Origin: Pelagophyceae sp. CCMP2097
Lineage: Eukaryota > Sar > Pelagophyceae
Assembly (NCBI GenBank): GCA_026770575.1
Contig: MU657208.1
Span: forward strand, 213,618-224,651
DNA: 11,034 nt
Reading direction: 5' to 3'
A program made the position numbers and the translations under genes. Below are positions 1 to 6,847 of the stretch, piece after piece; positions within the stretch are counted from its first letter, which is position 1; each line of letters starts with the position of its first letter. Below the pieces are notes generated by a model. The model saw only the letters and a program-made list of their open reading frames with translations, was not told where the DNA came from and did not search any database.

Positions 1-280
1 GGTAGCCGGCGGGAACTGCGCTTAGGCGCCCAAAACCAACCCGGCCGGGTCTCAGCTACCGCGACCGCGGCCCGCGCGCGACACGGCCGTTTGGAGCAAG
101 ATGTTTTTTTGCCCGAAGCTAAGTAGACAAGAAATGGAGTCGATTAAATCCTTTTTGGAGAAAACGCTCGTTGGCCGTGTCGCTCCGAGGTGCCGAGACG
201 CCCGCGATGCGCTGTTGCGGCCCGTTCCGGGCGCTGCCGAGTTGGTTTTGGGCGCCTAAGCGCAGTTCCCGCCGGCTACC
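1..280. repeat. Inverted repeat with 40-bp perfect arms
   Basis: Positions 1-40 and 241-280 are exact reverse complements, separated by a 200-bp spacer. Beyond the perfect arms some similarity continues inward; both sides contain GCGACACGGCC-like sequence. The left arm touches the window edge, so the repeat could extend further left. It could be the termini of a small foldback or TIR element, or a simple inverted duplication. No target-site duplication can be tested because the left flank is missing. No convincing coding frame lies in the spacer. Confidence 0.85.
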
Positions 281-718
281 AGCGCGCGGCGGGTCCCGCA
301 AGGGCCCGAACGCATGCTCCTCACGCGCCCTCCGAGGCCGCGTCGCTCCCGCCCAAGGAGCCGCCGCAACGCGAAACAAACGTGCGGGTCGATCCTGCGG
401 GTCCAAGGCGCGTAGAGACCTTCAGCGCCTCATTCCAACGAGAACTGCCTGAGGTCCTTGAACCCCCCCACTGCTACCTTGGATTAAGTGGGTTTTCACC
501 CCTAAGACACCCCCTTACAAAAATCGTCCGACGTGTCGTCTCGCGCTGTGGTCGTGCCAGTGCACTCGGTACGGTTCAGTTCCCGTCTGAACCATTGTGA
601 CATCACCTTCAGAGAGGCGCTTCGTTCCCTCGCTTGCGAGTGCGTTCGTTGCGTGTACTCAAAGGTATTAGGTCTACTGCGTCTACTAACAGCGTGTGTA
701 AAAAAGGTTTTACACGAG
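281..718. other. Unassigned GC-rich to mixed sequence
   Basis: No protein frame with recognisable family character was found here. The small overlapping ORFs are GC-rich shadows. The only internal structure seen is the left copy of a diverged direct repeat (479-512) and a hairpin just before the T-arm-like motifs, with GTGTAAAA near 697 paired to TTTTACAC near 709. Confidence 0.5.
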
Positions 719-1012
719 GTCGCCGGTTCGAGCCCGGCTTTGCGTATAAAAATTCGGAAAAATGTCCGCAAGTGAAATGAATGTACGCCGGTTCAAATCC
801 GGGTCTGGGTACCAAAAACTCAATAAAAATGGGATGTGTTTATATACACTTTTCTTGACTGGCTCCTCAGGAGGCACTGGGACCGGAATTCCCTTTTGCC
901 AGGGCAAACGTCAGTGACAGACGGTGTCTTATTTTCATGTCAACAGCCGCTCCTTGATTGCAGTCTCGGCTGCCTCTTGAATCAAGTGGTTATCTCACCC
1001 CCTAAGACACCC
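479..1012 (+). repeat. Diverged direct repeat pair (479-512 and 977-1012)
   Basis: Both copies follow the pattern TTGRATYAAGTGG, then a short variable stretch, then CACCCC(C)TAAGACACCC. GTCGTCTC occurs shortly downstream of each copy. They share an orientation and lie about 500 bp apart. They may be remnants of one duplicated element that also carried the tRNA-like segment between them. Function is unknown. Confidence 0.6.
719..814 (+). other. Two tandem tRNA T-arm (B-box-like) motifs
   Basis: At 722-738 a 5-bp stem closes a seven-base TTCGAGC loop (GCCGG/CCGGC), as in a tRNA T-arm. It is followed by seven bases and an A, as for an acceptor 3' strand. At 788-802 a second T-arm-like hairpin has a TTCAAAT loop and is followed by TCTGGGT-A-CCA, resembling a tRNA 3' end with CCA. 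Upstream, neither motif has a matching acceptor 5' strand or a canonical D arm. The hairpin before the first one has an even-numbered loop, unlike an anticodon arm. These look like 3' tRNA-derived fragments, for example from a SINE, rather than functional tRNA genes. Confidence 0.4.
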
Positions 1013-1092
1013 GTCGTCTCCAAAAATTACAGGGTCAGTCCGTGAGGCGGTAAGGATTATTACTTTGAATTACTTTTTAAATTTCAGTGCCA

Positions 1093-1176
1093 CCCACACA
1101 TACAATTGTATAGGTGGGCAAAGACAGTGTAGAGGATTATGGGCCCCTGTTTTTACTGTAATTACAGTGTAATTAC
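1093..1176. repeat. Cluster of short perfect palindromes
   Basis: The AT-rich segment holds ATACAATTGTAT (1100-1111), nested in a longer CCCAC/GTGGG hairpin, and the 14-bp palindrome ACTGTAATTACAGT (1155-1168). A further GTAATTAC follows at once. The same words return at 1471-1495, where GTAATTACAT is tandemly repeated, and at 1731-1741 (TACAATTGTA). Such recurrent palindromes can be protein-binding sites or ends of small mobile elements; the sequence does not say which. Confidence 0.6.
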
Positions 1177-1536
1177 TGTTACGCACGTATTTACAGTGTA
1201 AAGTGAAGGTCATATTTTTAGAGGCGCTCAAACGAGGCGCAATGGGGCTTAGCGCGAGCGGGAGGCTCCGCCGAGTCGCCCCGGCGAACTGACGATCTCA
1301 AAAACGAGGTGTGGCTCTGCATGCGCATGTTTTTGGGGTAAAAGTCCAACTTTTGTTCAAACAAGTGGGGAAAAGCCACAATTTCGAGATGCAAGGCGCC
1401 CGAAATTCACAAATATCGATGATTTGGGGATGTATTTTCAAGGACACTACAAAGGCAAAATTTTGGGGTCGTGTAATTACATGTAATTACATGTAAAATC
1501 AAATGCATTTTTTACAAATTATTTTACAGTGCCACC

Positions 1537-1729
1537 TAGGAAGTCCTTTCCCCTATTGGATTCAGGATCCCCTATTGGATTCCAACCTTCTTCTGAACTT
1601 TTTCACACTTTTTAAGCTCTTGGATTGGTGCAAAAATGCTTTTTCTGAACAAATTGCATTTTCAAGCCCTCTCATTGGCCATTCGGAATCCAATAGGGAG
1701 CAGAATCCAATAGGGGACGGAACTTCCTA
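1537..1729. mobile_element. Short MITE with ~48-bp TIRs, possible TA target site
   Basis: The left arm (about 1537-1586) and right arm (about 1682-1729) are imperfect inverted repeats. Each starts TAGGAAGT at its outer end and carries two copies of CCCTATTGGATTC. The interior is AT-rich with no coding frame. Each end is bordered by TA, so an element GGAAG...CTTCC with TA duplications (Tc1/mariner, Stowaway-like) fits, although two bases are weak evidence. The flanks (CAGTGCCACC on the left, ATACAATTGTA on the right) also occur near each other at 1085-1110 without the insert, which looks like a related empty site. Confidence 0.7.
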
Positions 1730-1855
1730 TATACAATTGTAGCCTGTCATAGGGCGCGCATCCCCTCCCGCGCGCCAGCTGGCGGCGATAATTTCGAATA
1801 CAATAATTGTACACTTTCGAATACGCAGCATCAGAAGGTTCGAGGGTCCCTGTAT

Positions 1856-2145
1856 TCGGTCCCTCTCGACAGGCCCGAGGAGGCGGTCCGATCGGCCTTT
1901 ATATGTATGGCCAAATCGAGGCGGCCCGAGGAGTCGGTCCGAATATGGCCATTTAGGGCCCTCGAGACGGTCCGAATATACGGCATCGAGTCCGAGAAGA
2001 CGGTCCTTTGAGACAACCCTCCAGACGGTCTTTTGAAGACGGCCTCTCTACGACCCTCCTCGAAGGCGGCCTTTCTCGAAGGCGGCCCTTTTTACAAACG
2101 GTCCTTTTTACAAACGGTCCGAGGGCCCCTCTCGAAACGGTTTTC
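1856..2145 (+). repeat. Degenerate CGGTCC-type minisatellite
   Basis: About a dozen copies of a core like GACGGTCC, AACGGTCC or GGCGGCC recur every 13-55 bp, often followed by CTTT or GAATA and preceded by CGAG or CGAA. Two stretches are clean tandem duplications: TCGAAGGCGGCC at 2060 and 2076, and a perfect 16-bp unit (CCTTTTTACAAACGGT) at 2087-2102 and 2103-2118. ORFs through this region are a by-product of the repeats and are not annotated. Confidence 0.7.
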
Positions 2146-2199
2146 AAAAATACGCTCTTCAAAACGCACTTGTCGAGAGTCCTTGCAAACGTTGCTGTG

Positions 2200-2876
2200 A
2201 TGCCGCATGAGGTGGTCATCGACTCCCACGCCTACTTGCTCTGGACTTTGGACGTCGAGTCTGAGTCCCTTTGACCCTGGGCTGGCGCGAAACCAACTTC
2301 GTCGCGAACCGGCGCAGTTGGCACAACGCAACGCACCCCTGGCGCAGCGTCGCTGCGCTGAACCTCGAAAGGGAAGTCGTCGGAATTTACAGGCAAGACG
2401 AGGCCGGGGCGGAAGCACTGGTTCAAGCTTCGGCGAGATGAGCCTTCACCGAGGTGGCAATCCACGCACCTCGACGAGCTTTCCGCGGCGGTCAACGTCG
2501 CCGGCGACGCCGAGGTGCTGCTGGTGAACGCGGCCTTGATCAGACTTTGTGGCCGCTCTGGCGAATTGCGCGACTTTTGCCGAGATGAGAGCCCGCAGTG
2601 CAAAGGCCGGGGCATGCCCTCCTCGCGGCCGTGTACTCCAAGCTGAAGTGGTGCGTTTTGACCTGGACTCCAAACTGGACGTCGCCTCTCCGACCGCATC
2701 GTCCGCTCTTCGAGACGGCGCGAGGTGCGGCGAGGACGTCGCCTCAAGCGCCACGTCTCGGAGGCGTTCCAGGGCTTCGACTGCTTCGGCGTCGGCGACT
2801 CCGCGGGGCCGCACCAGCAAGAAATCGACAAAGGAGCTCCACCGCCTCGGCCAGTGACAACACGGCCTCCAATCTG
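2200..2876 (+). pseudogene. Decayed plus-strand coding region, possibly PPR-like
   Basis: Several short plus-strand stretches look coding but lie in different frames. The first, from the ATG at 2200, includes HEVVIDSHAYLLWTL. Next come LEREVVGIYRQDEAGAEAL from 2364, LVNAALIRLCGRSGELRD ending near 2572, FAEMRARSAKAG just after it, HALLAAVYSKLK near 2612-2647, and a GFDCFGVGDSAGP stretch near 2772. The middle pieces resemble consecutive helices of pentatricopeptide repeats, with the pattern N-A-L-I-x-x-C-G-R-S-G-E-L-x-x-A then F-x-E-M-R-x-R. The frame changes between GELRD and FAEM, and between SAKAG and HALL, leave no room for an intron, so frameshift decay is more likely than splicing there. 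Other joins might be introns. The family call is tentative. Long minus-strand ORFs over the same bases are shadows. Confidence 0.3.
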
Positions 2877-2976
2877 ATCGCCCTCCCCCGCCGACAAGTT
2901 TTGCCGACAACGAGCGACCTGCCGGCAGCACGCTGGCGAATGGGGATCCGAGAGAGCCCCAATTGCCTCGGGGAAC

Positions 2977-3020
2977 ATGCGAGACCAACATGGGATCGAT
3001 GCGAGACCAACATGGGATGG
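2977..3020 (+). repeat. 22-bp tandem duplication
   Basis: Two adjacent 22-bp copies (2977-2998 and 2999-3020) begin ATGCGAGACCAACATGGGAT and differ only near the end. They lie just downstream of the methyltransferase stop codon, in its probable 3' untranslated region. Confidence 0.9.
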
Positions 3021-3047
3021 ATGAAGTCGCCTCGTAAGCACGTCGAT

Positions 3048-4463
3048 TTAGCTGCATTGGGCCGTCTCCGGCGGCTGCGTCTCTGAGACCTTCTTTGTGC
3101 AAACGTACACGTGGTGCACCAGCGCCGCCCCAAACGCGTCCAGGGCCGGGAAGCGCGGGTTCAGCACTGGCTTGGCGACAGTTTCGGCGACCTAGTGACG
3201 CCTCGGCCTTCCACGGGAGGCCTTGAAGGGCTCCTGTCGGCTTCGGCGGCGCACAAAGAAGCGAGGCTCCCTTTGGACACCGCAGACGCACGACGGTCCA
3301 GCCAAAGTCCTTGTTCGCATGCTCCGGGGCGAGGTGCTGCATCTGCGCGAGGGCGGTCTCCAACGGGTTTCCCTTTTCGAAAAGGGGCGCACGGGCCTGG
3401 GCCGTTTCTCAGACGCCGCGAGGCGACAAAGCTCTCGTCGTGCGAGACGACGAAAAACGCCCCCCCGGGCCGCAGCACGCCTGGCGACGTCGTCGGCGCG
3501 CAAACGACAAAACCACCGTGATTCGACTGACTTGGCGCAGTCTGCACCGCCCGAAAGGTCAAAAGGACGCCGCAGGAAGTACGGCTCATTTCGAAGCAGA
3601 CTTTGTGGACATTGTCCAGCGACCCTTCGCCGCACATGATCACGTCCAGCCTACGCCGTCACACGCGGAAACGTCCAACAAGCGGTCCGGGGTGCTCGAT
3701 TCGGAAAGAACGGCGACACCCTGCGACTGGGGGCCCCGCGAAAGTGACCCTGCGATGCCCACGCACGTGGCCTTGGCGACGGCCACGTCGAACGACTCGT
3801 CTGCAAACTCAAGCGCGCATGCATTCATGTGCAGAAAATGCAGCTTCGGGTGCGAAGCCGAAAACGCCATTTGCGAGGTCACCACGCGCGAGATGTCGAT
3901 CGACGTGACGGATTTGTAGCCTGCCCGACGGATTTGTAGCCTGCCCGACGTTTTCGAGCCACAGAGGCCGGCGGCCGTGTCGATGGGCGGACGAGTGCGC
4001 CGTCGCGAAAGCCGCACCTTCGTCGAGCATATCGGCGCCGAGGCGCGAGTTGCCAGAACCTACGGCGTGCGAGCAGGTATGCGGCGGATGGACCGAGGCG
4101 CCTGAGCCGCCCCGCGCCGCTTCCCCGCCCTGTGAGACAGGCGACACTCGCCGACGATGAGGACGTCTCCGCTTTTGCGTGCGTGCGCGCCGACGATTGT
4201 CCTCAGCCCGGCCTTGCGCGACAGAGGCTGGCGCGGCGCTCGTGCAGACTCTCCTCCAGGCTCCTTCAGGCAGAGGCTCGCGCACCCAGCGCTGGTACCA
4301 GTCGAACGGCGCCGGGTCCTTTTCGTACCTGCGTGGCGTGGCCGTGGCGGGCGGGCCGCGCGACGCGCCGAGGAGACGGAACACGATGCGACTGAGGTGC
4401 GCCTCGCCTGTCGTCCCAGTACTGCGTCTTGCCGTAAAAGATGCCGGTTTCGGCGTCGGCCAT
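3048..4463 (-). CDS. Nine-exon METTL13/EEF1AKMT4-like lysine methyltransferase
   Basis: A class I SAM-dependent methyltransferase, by family probably modifying lysines of elongation factor 1A or similar proteins in the cytosol. Exons: 4463-4408, 4328-4286, 4212-4152, 4059-4018, 3920-3767, 3650-3583, 3480-3428 (or 3425), 3396-3292 and 3191-3048, giving about 241-242 residues, a normal length. Splicing restores YWDDRYEKDPAPFDWYQRW (residues 15-33), SAM motif I VGSGNSRLG (53-61), TSIDIS with the ribose-binding Asp (about 76), SFDVAVAKATLDVIMCGEGS (about 109-128), RVLRPGG (142-148) and a C-terminal HHVYVCTK strand. Introns are 73-116 nt apart from one doubtful 28/31-nt one. Acceptors are all AG|G; donors are GTGCGY or similar, except GCGAGG (intron 1) and GCGAGT (intron 3). 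The ATG at 4463 is the first in frame after a stop and has a C-rich CCCATGG context. The gene looks intact. The substrate is inferred from family only. Confidence 0.85.
3907..3950 (-). repeat. 20-bp tandem duplication across a 3' splice site
   Basis: Two perfect 20-bp copies (3907-3926 and 3927-3946) plus the first 4 bases of a third span the end of methyltransferase intron 4 and the start of exon 5. Each copy contains the same acceptor, GGGCAG|GCTAC on the minus strand. Only the acceptor at 3921 keeps the Gly-Tyr-Lys-Ser-Val frame. Using the upstream one at 3941 would add 20 nt and shift the frame. Confidence 0.9.
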
Positions 4464-5013
4464 GGGGAGTTTGATGCCGGCTTTGCGCCACTGCCCCCAG
4501 GGGTGGTCTCGTCCCCCGACCTTCTCCCAGGGCGCTGCCCGACGCCGAGTCTTCAGAGCAAGGTCGAAAGAAAATATAAGGGTCTGATTCTAATTGGGGC
4601 TTTTCCGGGAAAGCCCTTTTGGGCCGGCTGAGCCCCACCCAGGGTGGAGTTTAAGCAAGCAAGCCGATTCGAATTGGGGGGGAGCTGACGCGACGCGTGT
4701 CCTGGACGAGGGACCTCCTAGGCCGGCATAGGCCAGTGCCGAAACCAAAAGGCCAGGGGCAATTTCCAAAATCAAATAATTAATTAATTAATTAAATATT
4801 CTGGACGACAAACGCGATATCGCGATGGAAATACGCGCCCAAACTCAAAGTTTACCCAGATTTACCTCAAAATACCACGCAAATATCCCAAAATGCACGA
4901 CCTTGTCGAGAAAAGAAATGTCCATACAATTCCCGGATGATATCAGAAACCTGAATACATTGAGGATTTGATTTCTGCACTGGCATAGGCCCCCGAGACT
5001 GCTCCCGTATGAT
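4464..5013. other. Intergenic region upstream of the methyltransferase
   Basis: No gene was found. On the minus strand an AT-rich TTATATTTTC lies about 110 bp upstream of the methyltransferase ATG and could be a core promoter element, but this is only a composition match. A near-perfect 20-bp hairpin (4597-4616, GGGCTTT paired with AAAGCCC) lies beside it. Further along are an (AATT)n microsatellite (about 4778-4795) and the palindrome CGCGATATCGCG (4813-4824). The segment 4800-5010 is AT-richer and featureless. Confidence 0.5.
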
Positions 5014-6232
5014 TAGACCCGCTTTTGGTAAATGCGATTAAGGCTTTCGGAGGATCCGTTTGGTACGATCGACGCGCCTCAACGCAAGCTTTCAGGCTCC
5101 GTCTTTTTTAGCTCCGCGGACGGGGTCCGCGCTGAGATACTCGCGCCCAAAGTTCAACGGAATCTCGTTTTAAATTTTGAAAAGTTTGACATCGGGGCCT
5201 GCATGCAGCACCTAAGATTTGGTGTAAACCTCCTGAGGCGCAGTTATCGAGCGCAGCGAGCCAACTTTCGCCAAAACGAACGCGCAAAGTGGGGGCCACC
5301 TTCCTTAAATGCAGAGTATCTGCGTGCAGAGTATCGGCAGTTGAGAATTCCGTTGACTCGGACTTGGCTCCTCCGTCGATGGCAGGGCGGTGGCGTGGCC
5401 TGCGCGCCGACCCGGGGGTTCCCCGGTGCGAAGGTGCGTTTTATCGCGCATCTTTTTTCCTCGAGTCGCATTGGTGCTTTTTTGAGTGAGGGTTCAAAAC
5501 AGTGTGAAAACCGACGAGGAATCTCGGCACAAAATGCCGTGTTACAACCGTGTGGGATATTATAAAAGCTTAAATGCAGAGTATCTGCATGCAGAGTAGG
5601 GCAGTTGAGAATTCCGTTGATTCGGACGTGGGGGCCTCCGTCGATGGTGGGGCGTGAAAAAACGCACCTTCGCACCGGGGAACCCCCGGGTCGGCGCGCA
5701 GGCCACGCCACCGCCCTGCCATCGACGGAGGAGCCAAGTCCGAGTCAACGGAATTCTCAACTGCCGATACTCTGCACGCAGATACTCTGCATTTAAGGAA
5801 GGTGAGTGGGGGCTGCAGAGCCTAGGCCCGGCGGCCTTCCCCGAGCCGCCAGGCGAGGTCTGGCGGCTGCGCACGCACGCGTGGTATGTCTCGGCCGTGG
5901 AACCGGCTTCTTATCGGATCCGTCTGACCGCATCGTGGCTGGGCAGCACTTCAGGCGGGACCATTTTCGGGCACATTGGCCACAACCCGTGCGCCTCCAG
6001 GGGAAAGGAGGCTTGTTATTCCGGGGTGTAGACGTCGCGGCGCGTCCGTCGCGACACTCCGGACCCCAGGGGACGTCGGTGCGCGGCGGGGCGGCGCCTC
6101 TCGGTCCGAGGTTTGAGAGGAAACGCGGACATTGATCCGCGAACCGGACCCAAGTCCGGTAGGGGGGCTCACAGGCGCGAACCAGAGATATTCTAGCGAT
6201 TATCGGCTCGCTGCACTCCAAAAGCAGGTCTA
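5014..6232. mobile_element. TIR element, copy A (~700 bp, split by a nested MITE)
   Basis: It starts TAGACCCGCTTTTGG and ends CCAAAAGCAGGTCTA, whose reverse complement differs from the start at one base. Without the 508-bp insert and one 9-bp target duplication it is about 702 bp and aligns along its length with copy B (6848-7547). Landmarks shared in order include GATACTCGCGCCCAAAGTT, TATCGAGCGCAGCGAGCC, GAGCCTAGGCCC, GGAACCGGCTTCTTATCGG, CTCCAGGGGAAAGGAGGC and GGACGTCGGTGCGCGGC. No transposase was recognised, so it is probably non-autonomous. A minus-strand frame of roughly 100 codons is open in both copies, but its codon choice does not clearly mark it as coding. No target duplication is visible for this copy. 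Confidence 0.8.
5297..5804. mobile_element. Nested Mutator-like MITE, 146-bp perfect TIRs, 9-bp TSD
   Basis: The left TIR (5297-5442) and right TIR (5659-5804) are exact reverse complements over 146 bp, starting CACCTTCCTTAAATGCAGAG. The element is flanked on both sides by the 9-bp direct repeat AGTGGGGGC (5288-5296 and 5805-5813). Long TIRs with a 9-bp duplication are typical of Mutator-superfamily elements, so a MULE-derived MITE is the best call. The interior has no transposase. From about 5570 to 5645 the interior carries a third, diverged copy of the TIR sequence in the same orientation as the left arm, facing the right TIR. Perfect arms suggest recent insertion or gene conversion. Copy B shows the matching uninterrupted site at about 7121-7140. 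Confidence 0.93.
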
Positions 6233-6239
6233 GGAATTC

Positions 6240-6545
6240 CTACAAGATGGTTTCGCCAAGAAAGTCAAGTATTTTTTGGGCAAATTTGAAACGGTCTTTC
6301 GAGGTACAGATACCGGGGTCGCATGCAGCGCGCCGAGATGCCTCCAGCCGTGCCGGATGAACTTTGGCATGTCTTCTATGGGCTGAGAAAATCGATTTGG
6401 CGACTTTGGCGAGGGCCGTTACCACCCAAGGAGACCTCGGATTTTCGTTCATCCACCGCCGATGGCCGCGCACGGCCGTGTGTAAGAAGGCTACGTCGAG
6501 CAACCACCGAAATACCTGACCTAAAATGCCCGGGGCTGTCACCAA
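6240..6545 (-). CDS. Hypothetical 101-residue protein inside element C
   Basis: An open frame starts at the ATG at 6545 and ends at a TAG formed by the first bases of the left TIR. Its composition is protein-like: GQVFRWLLDVAFL near the N-terminus, then a basic stretch (SAHRRHAKVHPARLEASRR), then KFAQKILDFLGE at the C-terminus. I recognise no family. The C-terminal residues are encoded by the TIR itself, so this could be a captured exon fragment, a degraded transposase piece or chance. There is no supporting promoter signal. Confidence 0.25.
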   Translation of the reverse strand: MVTAPGILGQVFRWLLDVAFLHTAVRGHRRWMNENPRSPWVVTALAKVAKSIFSAHRRHAKVHPARLEASRRAACDPGICTSKDRFKFAQKILDFLGETIL

Positions 6546-6835
6546 GAAGCTACAGTTGGCCCATATTTTTGAAAAAATGGGCCGTTTCTTCTCTCTTTTT
6601 AAGAAAAGTGGCCGTTTTTTAGAAACTATGTGGTGTGTGTTTATGTAAAAAGGGTGTCTATATCTTTCGATCGCTGTAACTTTTGCAAAAGACGCTCTTT
6701 GGTTAAAGTAGAGCTCTGGCGGACTTTTCCTTGGGGTGCGTGCGCGGCCGCCGGAAGCTCAGCCCAATGCCCACTTTAGTTTTGCCAAAAAAACGCGCAA
6801 TGCAAAATCAGTTTCTTGGCGAAACCATCTTGTAG
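6240..6835. mobile_element. TIR element C between copies A and B
   Basis: A perfect 24-bp inverted repeat, CTACAAGATGG followed by TTTCGCCAAGAAA, bounds a 596-bp segment (6240-6263 and 6812-6835). The left half is mixed in composition and holds one plausible short minus-strand ORF. The right half is AT-richer, with two GGCCGTTT-containing stretches near 6580-6620. No clear target duplication was found. It sits 7 bp from the end of copy A and 12 bp from the start of copy B. It may be non-autonomous. Confidence 0.75.
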
Positions 6836-6847
6836 TAGCTCTTCTGC

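Noticed and set aside
676..746. A functional tRNA gene
   Set aside because: There is no matching 5' acceptor strand and no D arm, and the hairpin in the anticodon position has an even-numbered loop.
2232..3363. Two long minus-strand ORFs (2232-3041 and 2446-3363)
   Set aside because: They are GC-rich open frames. Only the first ~35 codons of the second are real, and these belong to methyltransferase exon 8. The rest runs through intron 8, the 3' region and the antisense of the decayed plus-strand gene.
3161..3643. 160-residue minus-strand ORF
   Set aside because: It reads through intron 6, whose length of 102 nt is a multiple of three without a stop, and then past the end of exon 7. It is not an independent protein.
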